NCBI RefSeq assembly: GCF_021228795.1
Contig: NZ_CP089309.1
Coordinates: forward strand, 3,717,501 to 3,781,500
Direction: 5' to 3'
Origin: Thiocapsa bogorovii
Lineage (GTDB): Bacteria; Pseudomonadota; Gammaproteobacteria; Chromatiales; Chromatiaceae
Length of the DNA: 64,000 bases
The translations under genes and the position numbers were made by a program. The first letter of the stretch is position 1. Each line of letters opens with the position of its first letter. Under the pieces are notes generated by a model. The model worked only from the letters and a program-made list of their open reading frames with translations, searched no databases and was not told the origin of the DNA. Shown here piece by piece: positions 19,177 to 28,488 of this stretch.

Positions 19177-20895
19177 ATGGACAACGTCGTCTATCTCATC
19201 ATGCGGCGGATGCGCGCACCGCTGTTGGTTCTGATCGGGACCTATGCCGTTGCGATGGCGGGCATGGCGCTGATTCCGGGGCAGGACGCGGCCGGCAATC
19301 CCGCGCCGATGAGCGTCTTCCACGCCTTTTACTTCGTCAGCTACATGTCGACCACCATCGGTTTCGGCGAGCTGCCGAATGCCTTCACGGATGCACAGCG
19401 GATTTGGGTCGCCTTCAGTGTGTTCGCGACGGTGGCGGTCTGGCTCTACGCGATCGGGACCCTGATCACGCTGCTGCAGGACACGACCTTTCAGCGGGCC
19501 ATCACGGAGGCGCGTTTTCGTCGGCGCGTCCGGGCACTGCGCGAGCCCTTCTACCTCGTCTGCGGCTATGGGCAAACCGGCACGGCATTGGTGCGGAGTC
19601 TGACCGACCGACACCAACGCGTGGTGGCGATCGACGTCGATCCGGAGCGGGTGAATCTGCTTAAGCTCGATAACTTGCGCGAATATGTTCCCTCCTTGTG
19701 CGCCGATGCCCGGCAGCCGTCCAGCCTCGAGGGCGCAGGTCTGCGACATCCGCTCTGCAAAGGGGTCGTGGCGCTGACCAACGTCAACGAGGCCAATCTC
19801 AAGATCGCCATCGCGGCGAAGCTCCTTCATCCGGAGATCACCGTGATCTGCCGGGCCGATTCGCATGAGGTCGAGGCCAACATGGCCTCGTTCGGAACCG
19901 ATCACATCTACGACCCGTTCGATACCTTTGCGCTCGACATGGCTGTCGCCATTCAGGCGCCTTGTCTCGCCCTGTTGAGCAAATGGCTGGCCGGCTACGA
20001 GGATCAAGCGCTCGATGCGCCCATCTTTCCGCCGGCAGAAGGGCGCTGGGTACTCTGCGGTTTCGGCCGCTTCGGCAAAGCGATGTACCGGCACCTGAGC
20101 GAACAGGGCCTGGACCTTACCGTGATCGAGGCGCTTCCGCACAAAACCGGCATCCCGAAGGAAGGCGTCGTGCACGGGCGCGGCACCGAGGCCGTAACGC
20201 TCGAACAAGCGGGGATCGGCGAGGCAGTCGGCCTCGTGGCCGGCACCGACAGCGACGCGGACAACCTCTCGATCATTATGACTGCCCTCGCGCTGAACCG
20301 GTCCCTGTTCGTCGTGGCGCGACAGAATCAACGCCACAACAAGATCCTGTTCGAGCGCGTCGGGGCGCAGGTCGTGATGATGCCCAGCAGCATCATCGCC
20401 GACCGCATCCGGGTGCGCCTGGGCACGCCCTTGCTGGCGGAGCTCACGGTGCTGGCTCGCCATCGCAAGGACGATTGGGCCTGCGAGCTGGTCAGTCGGG
20501 TTGTCGCACTGGTCGACGATCACGCGCCGCATGTCTGGGAGATCAAGATCGACGAGATCGATGCACCTGCCCTTTGCGCCATGGATCGACGGGGCATCCC
20601 CGTCACCGTCGAACAGCTCGCGCGCGATCCACGCGACCGCGAGCGGACGCTGCCGCTGATCGTCTTGTTGCGAATGGACGACGACGAGCGCGAGCTGCTC
20701 CCCGCGCCGGACGTGCCGGTGCGCAGGGGTGATCGTCTGTTGTTGTGCGGACGCGCCGATGCAAACCGCAGCCTGGCGTGGACGCTGCGAAACCTCAATG
20801 TGCTCGATTATGTCCTGACCGGGAACGCCGCTCCGGGCGGGCTGGTCTGGCGTTGGCTGGCACGGCGTCGCGCGCGCACCGCCTCCGGCACCTGA
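19177..20895 (+). CDS. Potassium channel with two RCK/TrkA-N domains
   Basis: Inner-membrane ion channel, 572 residues. Two membrane spans (about 12-35 and 78-103) flank a pore loop with the K+ selectivity filter TTIGFGEL (residues 59-66). Two cytoplasmic Rossmann-type RCK domains follow, starting VCGYGQTGTALVRSL (about 128) and LCGFGRFGKAMYRHL (about 291), each followed by a TrkA-C-like segment. The filter sequence GFG differs from the commoner GYG but is known among prokaryotic channels. No clear ribosome-binding site precedes the ATG, because the repeat ends 2 bp upstream. The upstream small membrane protein is a likely partner. Confidence 0.88.
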   Translation: MDNVVYLIMRRMRAPLLVLIGTYAVAMAGMALIPGQDAAGNPAPMSVFHAFYFVSYMSTTIGFGELPNAFTDAQRIWVAFSVFATVAVWLYAIGTLITLLQDTTFQRAITEARFRRRVRALREPFYLVCGYGQTGTALVRSLTDRHQRVVAIDVDPERVNLLKLDNLREYVPSLCADARQPSSLEGAGLRHPLCKGVVALTNVNEANLKIAIAAKLLHPEITVICRADSHEVEANMASFGTDHIYDPFDTFALDMAVAIQAPCLALLSKWLAGYEDQALDAPIFPPAEGRWVLCGFGRFGKAMYRHLSEQGLDLTVIEALPHKTGIPKEGVVHGRGTEAVTLEQAGIGEAVGLVAGTDSDADNLSIIMTALALNRSLFVVARQNQRHNKILFERVGAQVVMMPSSIIADRIRVRLGTPLLAELTVLARHRKDDWACELVSRVVALVDDHAPHVWEIKIDEIDAPALCAMDRRGIPVTVEQLARDPRDRERTLPLIVLLRMDDDERELLPAPDVPVRRGDRLLLCGRADANRSLAWTLRNLNVLDYVLTGNAAPGGLVWRWLARRRARTASGT

Positions 20896-21003
20896 TCCGC
20901 CTGCGGAGCGCCCCGATGCGGCGCTTCGGCGCGATGCTCGTTACGGGGACAAGGATGATGGCATACTGCGGCCACGTCGACCGCTGTCACGAGGAAAAGG
21001 CCT

Positions 21004-21555
21004 ATGTACCCGGTAATGACTCGACTCGCCGAGGACCACGTCCGTCTCGCAAGGCTGCTCGATCTGTTCGAAGATCTCCTGAACCGCTTTCACGATGGCG
21101 CGGAGCCCGACTACGAGCTGATGGCGGAGATGCTCGAGTACATGGACAACTACTCCGACATCGTCCATCACCCGACCGAGGACCTCATCTTCGAGCGTGT
21201 TTTGGAGAAAGGTACCGAGCGACGCGATGTCTTCGAGGTTCTGATGCGGCAGCACAATGCGCTCGGGCAGCTGAGCAAGCGCTTTCGCCAATCGCTCGAC
21301 GGTATCCTCCACGAGGAGGTCTTGTTGCGCGAAGACGTCGAGGCGCACGGGCGCGAGCTGATCGGGACACTGCGTGCACACAAGCGGCTCGAGGACGAGG
21401 AGGCATTTCCGATCGCGCTCGAACGCCTGTCCGAGGAGGATTGGGCACAGATCGAGGCGCAGGCACCCACTCAAGACGATCCTTTGTTCGGGACCCTGGA
21501 TCCGTTGCGTTATCAAGCACTCTACGCGCGCCTTTCGGCCGAATCCAAGGGCTGA
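21004..21555 (+). CDS. Hemerythrin-domain protein
   Basis: A 183-residue cytoplasmic protein with a single hemerythrin HHE domain. Candidate di-iron ligands are in LAEDHVRLARLL, IVHHPTEDLIFE, RQHNALGQL and LRAHKRLEDEEAFP, the expected His/Glu spacing for a four-helix bundle. Likely roles are O2, NO or iron handling, or sensing. A short frame with coding-like codon use follows after 8 bp, then hemH. The ATG is preceded by GAGGAAAAGGCCT, a usable ribosome site. Confidence 0.88.
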   Translation: MYPVMTRLAEDHVRLARLLDLFEDLLNRFHDGAEPDYELMAEMLEYMDNYSDIVHHPTEDLIFERVLEKGTERRDVFEVLMRQHNALGQLSKRFRQSLDGILHEEVLLREDVEAHGRELIGTLRAHKRLEDEEAFPIALERLSEEDWAQIEAQAPTQDDPLFGTLDPLRYQALYARLSAESKG

Positions 21556-21563
21556 GCTGCGCG

Positions 21564-21986
21564 GTGGTTGAAGACGTTCGAGCGGTCTGTCCCGGTCTGC
21601 GGCGCGGCAACACGTCTCCGGGCGTGGTCGCGGCGGTGCGCCGCCTGGAGTCCGTTGCGATCGGCATCGATGCGGTCAACGGGCGCGAGGACGTTGATCG
21701 GCGCCTGTTCGACGCTTTCCCCATCTGGCTTTCGCTCGATCTCCCGGACCTCCCCCATCTCTCCTGCGCGACCCGCCGCGGGCTCGAGCGCGCGGCGTTC
21801 GAGCATGCGCGCCTTGTCGATGCCATCCGGCGCCTATACCCCCGCTTTTTCGACAGAGACATCTTCAGCCGGACTCGGGTCGAGCCCGGGCTCGGACGCG
21901 ATCGCGCCCGAGATCCGTTCGCGCGACCCATCCCCGGATCCACTCCAAAGCCGAGACGGAGTCATGACGTTCGTAAGTACCCCTGA
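21564..21986 (+). CDS. Hypothetical protein between hemerythrin and hemH
   Basis: A 140-residue frame from GTG 21564 to TGA 21986, overlapping the hemH start by 23 bp. Codon use is like that of real genes here (GC-rich third positions, many GAG, GAC, CTC and CGC codons). The protein looks globular up to about residue 110, with RRLESVAIGIDAVNGREDVD and FDAFPIWLSLDLPDLPHLS. The last 30 residues are basic and low in complexity. I recognise no family. It starts 8 bp after the hemerythrin stop, which fits translational coupling. The start could also be downstream, or the frame could be a chance one. Confidence 0.45.
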   Translation: MVEDVRAVCPGLRRGNTSPGVVAAVRRLESVAIGIDAVNGREDVDRRLFDAFPIWLSLDLPDLPHLSCATRRGLERAAFEHARLVDAIRRLYPRFFDRDIFSRTRVEPGLGRDRARDPFARPIPGSTPKPRRSHDVRKYP

Positions 21987-23064
21987 TTTTCGCCACGATA
22001 CCCCGGAATGCCTTGGGGTCCTGCTCGTCAACCTCGGCACCCCGGATGCGCCGACCGTGCCGGCCGTGCGCCGCTATCTGGCCGAGTTTTTGGCCGACCC
22101 GCGGGTCGTAGAGCTGCCGCGCGCGCTGTGGCTCCCGATCCTGCACGCCGTCATCCTGCGCCTGCGTCCGGCCCGCTCCGCAAAGGCCTACCGGGCGGTG
22201 TGGGAGGAGGATGGCTCGCCGCTTCTGAGTATCGCCCGGCGGCAGGCCGCCGCCGTTCAGACCCGTTTGAGCGAGCGGTTCGTCGGACCGGTCAAGGTCG
22301 CCTTGGGCATGCGCTACGGTAATCCGTCCATCCCTGCAGCGCTGGCCGAGCTGCGCCAAGCCAACGCGCGCCGAATCTTGGTCTTTCCGCTCTACCCGCA
22401 GTATTCCGGGTCCACCACCGCCTCCGTGTTCGACGCCGTCACGCGCGAGCTGCAGCGTTGGCGCTGGCTACCCGAGCTGCGTTTCATCAACCATTACTAC
22501 GACGAGCCGGCCTATATCGACGCGGTGGCCGAGAGCATCCGCACCCACTGGGCCGAGCGGGGTGAACCCGAGCGCCTGCTGTTTTCTTTCCATGGGATTC
22601 CCAAGGATTATTTCGAGAACGGCGACCCCTATTTTTGCCATTGCCAAAAGACGGCGCGTCTGGTCACCGATCGTCTCGGTCTGCCGTCGGATCGCTGGGC
22701 ACTCACCTTCCAGTCGCGTGTCGGTTTCAAAGAGTGGCTCAAGCCTTACACAGACGAGACTCTGAAGGCATGGGGCGCCGAAGGTGTGCATTCGGTCCAG
22801 GTCTTGTCGCCCGGTTTCTCGGCCGACTGCCTGGAAACCATCGAGGAGATCGATGAAGAGAACCGCGGTTACTTCCTCGGTGCGGGCGGCGAGACGTTCA
22901 GCTACATCCATTGTTTGAACGACGCCACCGCGCACATCGAGATGTTGGCCGGTCTCGTGGAACGACACGCGTCCGGCTGGCCGGAGGTCACCCGGGTCGC
23001 GGCCGACGACGCGGCGCTGGCCGCGCGACACGGCCGCGCCGCCGCCCTCGGCGCCGCGGCTTGA
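21964..23064 (+). CDS. hemH: Ferrochelatase
   Basis: Inserts Fe2+ into protoporphyrin IX, the last step of protoheme synthesis. The 366-residue protein shows LLVNLGTPDAPTVPAVRRYL near the N-terminus, FPLYPQYSGSTTASV, the catalytic-histidine motif LLFSFHGIPKDYFENGDPY, and FQSRVGFKEWLKPYTDETL. The C-terminus ends in an Ala-rich low-complexity stretch (ARHGRAAALGAAA). ATG 21964 with GGAG just ahead is the probable start. Confidence 0.97.
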   Translation: MTFVSTPDFRHDTPECLGVLLVNLGTPDAPTVPAVRRYLAEFLADPRVVELPRALWLPILHAVILRLRPARSAKAYRAVWEEDGSPLLSIARRQAAAVQTRLSERFVGPVKVALGMRYGNPSIPAALAELRQANARRILVFPLYPQYSGSTTASVFDAVTRELQRWRWLPELRFINHYYDEPAYIDAVAESIRTHWAERGEPERLLFSFHGIPKDYFENGDPYFCHCQKTARLVTDRLGLPSDRWALTFQSRVGFKEWLKPYTDETLKAWGAEGVHSVQVLSPGFSADCLETIEEIDEENRGYFLGAGGETFSYIHCLNDATAHIEMLAGLVERHASGWPEVTRVAADDAALAARHGRAAALGAAA

Positions 23065-23099
23065 TGCCCTGAACGATCGCCAGTTTCGAGGAGTGGACC

Positions 23100-23564
23100 A
23101 TGGACCAACGCGCCCGACCGACCGAAATCAACCTGCATCAAAAGTCACGCATCCTCGAGGTCGCCTTCGACGACGGGGCACGCTTCAGACTGCCGTGCGA
23201 GTACCTGAGGGTCTATTCGCCGTCCGCCGAGGTCCGGGGGCACTCGCCGAGCACCGCGAAGCTCCAGGTCAAGAAGGAAGAGGTCAATATCACCGACCTG
23301 CAGCAAGTCGGTAGCTATGCGGTGAAGATCTTCTTTGACGACGGCCACAAATCCGGGCTCTATGACTGGGAGTACCTCTACAAACTCGGGCGGGCCTGGC
23401 AGCCGTTTTGGTTCGACTATCTGGAGAAGATCGGCGCGGCGGGGTACAAGCGTACGGCACCGGATCCCTTCGAGGCCATGAAGGCGCGCGGGGAGGCGCC
23501 GTCCGAGCTGCCTGACCGCTCCACGGCGAGCCCGACCGAGACCGCGGAGGAGGCGACACCGTGA
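23100..23564 (+). CDS. DUF971 (GBBH-like N-terminal domain) protein
   Basis: A 154-residue protein. Residues 8-110 match the DUF971 pattern: EINLHQKSRILEVAFDDGAR, LPCEYLRVYSPSAEVRGH and IFFDDGHKSGLYDWEYLYKL. The family is the N-terminal domain of gamma-butyrobetaine hydroxylase but occurs alone in many proteobacteria, where its function is unsettled. The last 45 residues are polar and probably disordered. It overlaps the following sugar dehydrogenase gene by 4 bp (GTGA), so the two are coupled. Confidence 0.85.
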   Translation: MDQRARPTEINLHQKSRILEVAFDDGARFRLPCEYLRVYSPSAEVRGHSPSTAKLQVKKEEVNITDLQQVGSYAVKIFFDDGHKSGLYDWEYLYKLGRAWQPFWFDYLEKIGAAGYKRTAPDPFEAMKARGEAPSELPDRSTASPTETAEEATP

Positions 23565-24721
23565 TCCGCCCAATCCTTCTTGCGGTCCTCGGATCGATCT
23601 GGCTTCCGCTTGCCCACTGCGCACCGGTCGAAGGCCCTGTGAAACCTACCGGGGATGTGCCCGAGGCGAAGGGGTGGGGCAGCGAGGTGATCGTGGATGG
23701 GCTCGAGCATCCCTGGTCCATCGCCTGGCTCCCGGACGGGTCGGCCCTGATCACCGAGCGACCGGGGCGTCTGCGGATCCTGCGCGACGGCGTCTTGGTG
23801 CGCAAACCCGTCCCTGGACTACCTTCGGTGTTGTCCCACGGCCAAGGCGGGCTGTTGGATGTCGCCCCGCATCCGGATTTCGAGCGCAACCGGTTGGTCT
23901 ACTTCACCTTCGCGACCGGAACCCCGAACGCCAATCGAACCGCGCTCGCACGTGGACGGCTCGAAGCGGATCGGCTTCGGGATGTCGAGGTCATCTTCGA
24001 GAATGCCGACGTGAAGAGCGGCGGGCAACACTTCGGCTCGCGCCTGCTTTGGCTGCCGGACAAGAGCCTGCTGATGAGTATCGGCGACGGCGGCAATCCG
24101 CCCGTCTCCTTTGCGGGCGGCAACATCCGCGACCAAGCCCAGCGTCTGGAGACGCACTTCGGCAAGATCCTGAGATTGACCGAAAACGGACGCCCTCATC
24201 CCGATAACCCCTTCGTCGATCGAAAGGGCGCGAGTCCCGAGATCTACAGCTACGGTCACCGCAACATCCAAGGCCTCGCCCTGGATCCAGCAAGCGGGCG
24301 CGTCTGGGCCGCCGAGCACGGCGCCCGAGGCGGAGACGAACTCAATCTGATCGAGCCAGGCAAGAACTACGGATGGCCCGAGGTCACCTACAGCATGGAA
24401 TACCGGGGGGGGCGCGTTTCAGAGGAGACCAGTCGCCCCGAGATGGTCGACCCGCTGATCAACTGGACACCCTCCAAGGCGCCGAGCGGCCTCGCCTTCT
24501 ACACGGGCGATCGCTACCCCGGCTGGCAAGGCAACCTCTTCAGCGGCGCCTTGGTCTTCGGCGAAGTTCGGCGCATCCACTTGGACGGCGCGCGAGTCTC
24601 CGATGAGGAGAAGCTCACCATCGGCAATCGCGTGAGAGACGTCCGGCAAGGGCCGGACGGTTATCTCTATGTGCTGATCGACTCGGGTGAAGGGTCTTTG
24701 CTGCGCATCGAGCCCCGCTGA
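23561..24721 (+). CDS. PQQ-dependent soluble aldose-sugar dehydrogenase-like protein
   Basis: Predicted secreted beta-propeller quinoprotein of 386 residues, similar in layout to YliI/GDH-B. A signal peptide (about 1-22, MIRPILLAVLGSIWLPLAHC) ends in Cys, so a lipoprotein is conceivable, although LAHC is a poor lipobox. Propeller motifs include LEHPWSIAWLPDGSALIT, GQGGLLDVAPHPDFE, YSYGHRNIQGLALD and AAEHGARGGDELN, which carries calcium/PQQ-site residues of the family. The GTG start overlaps the DUF971 stop. The stop lies 7 bp before repeat copy D. Confidence 0.87.
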   Translation: MIRPILLAVLGSIWLPLAHCAPVEGPVKPTGDVPEAKGWGSEVIVDGLEHPWSIAWLPDGSALITERPGRLRILRDGVLVRKPVPGLPSVLSHGQGGLLDVAPHPDFERNRLVYFTFATGTPNANRTALARGRLEADRLRDVEVIFENADVKSGGQHFGSRLLWLPDKSLLMSIGDGGNPPVSFAGGNIRDQAQRLETHFGKILRLTENGRPHPDNPFVDRKGASPEIYSYGHRNIQGLALDPASGRVWAAEHGARGGDELNLIEPGKNYGWPEVTYSMEYRGGRVSEETSRPEMVDPLINWTPSKAPSGLAFYTGDRYPGWQGNLFSGALVFGEVRRIHLDGARVSDEEKLTIGNRVRDVRQGPDGYLYVLIDSGEGSLLRIEPR

Positions 24722-24728
24722 AGCGCGC

Positions 24729-24934
24729 TAAAGCGCGTCCCGAGTGCCTCCGCCATGTCGGATGGATACGCGATTCGCGGTGCATCGACGCAAGGCATCA
24801 TCGGACGCGCTTTAGGATTCAAAAACACCTCTCCCGAAACGCTTTTTGATCCTAAACCGCGTCGCGCCAACGCAATGGATGGCGAGGAGGTTGGAATCGT
24901 CTCCGGCCAAGCAGATCGCCTCGGACGCGGTTTA
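24729..24934. repeat. Dispersed bipartite repeat, copy D (variant interior)
   Basis: Two modules between convergent genes. D1 (24729-24814) has perfect 11-bp termini TAAAGCGCGTC and GACGCGCTTTA. D2 (24853-24934) has TAAACCGCGTC and GACGCGGTTTA. The interiors do not resemble copies A, B, C or H, but module length, spacing and terminal sequence agree. It lies 7 bp from the sugar dehydrogenase stop and 8 bp from the argG stop. Confidence 0.8.
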
Positions 24935-24942
24935 GCAGCGGT

Positions 24943-26166
24943 CTAGCGGCGGTTTTTGCGCCCCGCCACCCGCAACCGCAACGCATTCAACCGAATGAAC
25001 CCCGTGGCATCCTTCTGATCGTAGGCCCCGGCATCCTCCTCGAAGGTCGCGATCGAGGCGTCGAAGAGGCTGTTGGTCTCGGACTTGCGCCCGACCACCA
25101 TGACGTTGCCCTTGTAGAGCCGCAGGCGCACAACGCCGTTCACCACCTCCTGGGTCGCGTCGATCGCGGCCTGAAGCATCAGCCGCTCGGGCGCGAACCA
25201 ATAGCCGTTGTAGACGAGGCTCGCATACCGCGGCATCAACTCGTCCTTCAGGTGCGCGGCCTCGCGGTCGAGCGTCAAGGATTCCATGGCGCGATGGGCC
25301 TTGAGCAGGATGGTGCCGCCGGGGGTCTCGTAGCAGCCGCGCGACTTCATGCCGACATAGCGGTTCTCGACGATGTCGCTGCGCCCGATGCCGTTGGCAC
25401 CGCCGATGCGGTTGAGTTCCGCGAGGACCTCGGCCGGTGACATGCGTTGTCCGTCGATCCCGACACAGTCGCCGCGCTCGAACATCAGCTCGATCAGGGT
25501 TGCACGGTCCGGTGCATCCTCGGGCGCAACACTCCAGCGCCACATGTCCGCACCCGGCTCGACCCAGGGATCCTCCAGGTCGTAGCCTTCATAGGAGATA
25601 TGCAGCAGGTTGGCGTCCATCGAGTAGGGCGACTTGGTGCCGTCGCGCTTCATCTCGACCGCGATCCCGCGGCTCGCCGCATAGTCCATGAGCTTCTCGC
25701 GCGAGAGCAGATCCCACTCGCGCCAGGGCGCGATGATCTTGATGTCCGGGTTCAGCGCATAGGCGGTCAGCTCGAAGCGGACCTGGTCGTTGCCCTTGCC
25801 GGTCGCGCCGTGCGAGATGGCGTCGGCGCCGGTCTCGGCGGCGATCTCGATCAGACGCTTGCCGATCAAGGGCCGCGCGATCGAGGTGCCGAGCAGATAC
25901 TCGCCCTCATAGATGGCGTTGGCGCGGAACATGGGGAAGACGAAATCGCGCACGAACTCCTCGCGCAGATCGTCGATATAGATCTCCTTCACCCCCGCCG
26001 CGGTGGCTTTGGCGCGCGCCGGCTCCAACTCCTCGCCCTGCCCGATGTCGGCGGTGAAGGTCACGACCTCGCAGCCGTGCTCCTCCTGCAACCACTTGAG
26101 AATCACCGAGGTATCCAGACCACCGGAGTAGGCCAGCACCACCTTCTTGATTGCGCCTTGCGCCAT
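24943..26166 (-). CDS. argG: Argininosuccinate synthase
   Basis: Condenses citrulline and aspartate with ATP in arginine synthesis. The 407-residue product starts [20 protein letters not shown], with the PP-loop ATP site SGGLDTS. It contains [29 protein letters not shown] and [18 protein letters not shown], all family motifs. The start is ATG 26166 with GGAG 8 nt ahead. The same frame is open upstream into an ERCC4 nuclease with no stop codon. I treat argG as a separate gene because it has its own ribosome site and the normal N-terminus, but the read-through frame is unusual. Confidence 0.96.
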   Translation of the reverse strand: MAQGAIKKVVLAYSGGLDTSVILKWLQEEHGCEVVTFTADIGQGEELEPARAKATAAGVKEIYIDDLREEFVRDFVFPMFRANAIYEGEYLLGTSIARPLIGKRLIEIAAETGADAISHGATGKGNDQVRFELTAYALNPDIKIIAPWREWDLLSREKLMDYAASRGIAVEMKRDGTKSPYSMDANLLHISYEGYDLEDPWVEPGADMWRWSVAPEDAPDRATLIELMFERGDCVGIDGQRMSPAEVLAELNRIGGANGIGRSDIVENRYVGMKSRGCYETPGGTILLKAHRAMESLTLDREAAHLKDELMPRYASLVYNGYWFAPERLMLQAAIDATQEVVNGVVRLRLYKGNVMVVGRKSETNSLFDASIATFEEDAGAYDQKDATGFIRLNALRLRVAGRKNRR

Positions 26167-27021
26167 CGTTTTGCTCCAACTCGGAAAAGTCGGTGAGTAT
26201 ATACCGAGCGCACGTGGCTTTTTCGGAAAGCAGGTTACCTCTCGCGCGCGCCGGGACAAAGCCAGTCGACGGGGCGTAGTGGCCCTTCGGGCCGGAGGCG
26301 CGCGCCGGTCCCGGCTCATGCGGGGCGTACAATGCGGCGAAAAATCCGTGTGTGCTCGGTATATGCCGGCGGGGCTCTCCCGCACCACCCAACGGATCGT
26401 CTCGGCGACTGCATCGCCGATGCCGGGCACCGCGGTCAAGGCATCGGTATCCGCCGCGATCACGGCCTCGATACTGCCGAAATGCTCGATCAGTCGTTTC
26501 GCCCGTTCAGGCCCGATCCTCGGCAGTCCTTGCAGAATATGGCTTTGGAGACGCGCTTTCCCGCGTGGTCGTTTGCCGTGACGCGGGATGGCGCCCCGGG
26601 CGAATGCCCGTTGCTGGCGCGCGGCGAAGAGCATCAACCGCGCCGATTCCTCCGGATCCCGAGCGCGTAGAAGCGGCAGACCGAAGAACAAGGTCAGGGT
26701 CACGAGTGCACCCTGGATCGCCTCGCGCCGCATGTGGCTCTTGGTCAGGTCTCGTGTGGTGCCTTCGAGGATCAGCGCACCGCGCGGCCCGGCAGTCGCC
26801 AGACGTTCGGCCTGCGCGAAAAGACGCCCGTCCTTGATCGAGGCCACCAAATCAATCAGTGTCTTGCGCTCGAAGAGCAGGCTGTCGTCGATCAGGTAGT
26901 CGCCGACCGGGAGGCGCTCGATCCGAATTCGGAATTCCGGGTGACGACGCAAGGCCGCGAGGACCGGGCTCGATGTCTCGCGATCGTCCACATGTATCGA
27001 GAACGCCTGACTCGGATCCAT
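26167..27021 (-). CDS. ERCC4 (XPF/Mus81-type) nuclease with helix-hairpin-helix domain; no stop before argG
   Basis: Structure-selective DNA nuclease of XPF/Mus81/Hef type. The catalytic signature is complete: VDDRE at residues 11-15, VGDYLIDD at 39-46 and [12 protein letters not shown] at 50-61. A tandem HhH region follows (about 165-225, [18 protein letters not shown] and [19 protein letters not shown]). The fold ends near residue 235. Another 50 codons, rich in Arg and Pro and not protein-like, lead in frame to the argG ATG. Either the native stop was lost or the two form a fusion product of 692 residues. Stand-alone ERCC4 nucleases of about 240 residues occur in proteobacteria, so loss of a stop is the simpler reading. 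Confidence 0.85.
26197..26366. repeat. 170-bp segment bounded by 30-bp imperfect inverted repeats upstream of argG
   Basis: Left arm 26197-26226 and right arm 26337-26366 are inverted copies matching at 24 of 30 positions. The common core is ATATACCGAGC followed by CAC and TTTTTCG. The interior is GC-rich with small hairpins (GGCCC-TTC-GGGCC near 26281, and GGCGCGCGCC stretches). It sits between the end of the nuclease domain and argG. It may be a small inserted element or a pair of mirrored promoter/operator sites. On the minus strand the left arm gives TATACT, a good -10 match for argG, without a clear -35. Confidence 0.55.
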
Positions 27022-27099
27022 CGCGTCGTGCCTCCATTCAGGGATCCCCTCGCCGAGGCGCGATGTCGAATCGCCGCCTCGTTCAGGTCCGAGCTCCTC

Positions 27100-27546
27100 C
27101 TATCCGAACAATCGGTTCCACCAGTGCCGCCGGTTCTTCGGCGGGGGACGTGTGCTCGGTAGATCAACCGGTGGAATCAGGCTCATCACCCAGCCGGGCA
27201 GCGGAGGGGCGTTGCTGAAACCGCACACCACACCTAAGTTGTTCGGGTCATAGATTTTGACGAAGGTCGGTGCCTGTAAATCGTCGGCATAGACGATGCC
27301 GCAATAATCCTCGCGATGCTCGGCGCGCAGCAGTCTGTCGATCTCCGCCACGAAGGTCCTGACGCCGGTCGCATCGGTCGCGGCTGCCGGCGGTGGCTCG
27401 CCGACCGCGTAGATAAACCAACCCGCATCCGCGCGCGCGTCGATCCGCGCCCAGAGAGCGTCGAGCTGATGCCAGCGCAGTGCGGAGGTGAAGCTGCCGC
27501 GAAAGGCACGCAGGTAAGGGTCCTCGGGGGTGTCAGGTCGGCTCAT
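27100..27546 (-). CDS. Hypothetical protein (148 aa)
   Basis: A cytoplasmic-looking protein with no signal or membrane span. It has an ordered composition over residues 10-120 (SALRWHQLDALWARIDARAD, GWFIYAVGEPPP, FVAEIDRLLRAEHREDYCGI and IYADD-like VYADDLQAP), then a Pro-rich, basic tail ending HWWNRLFG. It looks like a conserved small protein, but I cannot assign a family. It is upstream of the ERCC4 nuclease gene on the same strand (78 bp gap), so the two may be cotranscribed. No function is proposed. Confidence 0.65.
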   Translation of the reverse strand: MSRPDTPEDPYLRAFRGSFTSALRWHQLDALWARIDARADAGWFIYAVGEPPPAAATDATGVRTFVAEIDRLLRAEHREDYCGIVYADDLQAPTFVKIYDPNNLGVVCGFSNAPPLPGWVMSLIPPVDLPSTRPPPKNRRHWWNRLFG

Positions 27547-27745
27547 GTTCGTCTCGGGTCGTGATCGGTATGCTCAGGGTTCGCGCCGTCGCGGAATGCG
27601 GGCCTGGAACCCTTTCCCGCGACGCCACGACATGCGGTCCCGAAGTTCACGGATCGAGGCTCCGGTAGTTGGTCGGCCGAGGCGCCCGCGTCCCGGGCAC
27701 TGCGAGCGGGACGGGCCACCTTCGGGCCGAATCGACGGGCGCGCG

Positions 27746-28183
27746 TCAGTACTTCCCGGTCAGCTTCATGACGAGCTTGTGGATGCCGTGAACGGACGGT
27801 CCGGGATTGAGATACATGACGGCGCAGGTGCCGGTGCGCAGATTGATGCCCTTCTCCGCGGCGATTGCGACTGCCTCCGGTGTGTCGTGGGCCATGTGGA
27901 TCCAGACATGCCCGATCCCGGCATCCGCGGCCGCGGAAACCCAGCCTGCGGTCTCGGCCTTCGGAACCTCGATGATGAGTCCATCGACGGCTTGGGGTAA
28001 AGATGCAAGCGTCGGATATGCGGGATCACGGTCGACGAGCATGGTGCTGGGGTCGATCGGATAGACGGTCTTGCCCATCGCCTTCAGTCGCCGATAACTG
28101 AGGATCGGAAAGGGCTTGGTTACGGTGTGTCCGACGATGCCGAAGCGGCCGAGGTTAAAGAAGTCTTCGTAGTTCGAGGCCAT
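27746..28183 (-). CDS. CoA-binding Rossmann-fold protein
   Basis: A 145-residue protein of the CoA_binding family (succinyl-CoA synthetase alpha N-terminal-like). It has NLGRFGIVGHTVTKPFP near the start, KTVYPIDPSTMLVDRDPAYP in the middle, VDGLIIEVPKAETAGWVSAA, and a GINLRTGTCAVMYL end. The start is ATG 28183 rather than an upstream in-frame codon that adds an atypical 20 residues. Such proteins bind CoA or related nucleotides, and roles are mostly unknown. It stands alone with about 200 bp of featureless sequence on its 3' side. Confidence 0.82.
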   Translation of the reverse strand: MASNYEDFFNLGRFGIVGHTVTKPFPILSYRRLKAMGKTVYPIDPSTMLVDRDPAYPTLASLPQAVDGLIIEVPKAETAGWVSAAADAGIGHVWIHMAHDTPEAVAIAAEKGINLRTGTCAVMYLNPGPSVHGIHKLVMKLTGKY

Positions 28184-28488
28184 GAGGGCGTGGTTCCGGT
28201 TGAATGGGTGGTTGAGGCATGCGTACCGACGGGGCCGGAACAAAGCGCGAGCCTGTTGCGGATGGATTGTTCTCGGTAGTTTGCGGGGTACCCGATACTA
28301 CTCGGTCGGAGTGAGGCTGTAACGGGCGGCGTGCGAATCCCCGCGGCGGCGTGGAGGGCGGCGCGATACCCTTGTCTCGGTCACGCGCCTCGATGTGGCC
28401 GCGGATTGCGTTATGCTCTCGCATCCGCGACGCCATCGCGGTGCAGCGTGGGATCCGGGGATTATTGCTGAGGGGATCGGTAGTGCCG

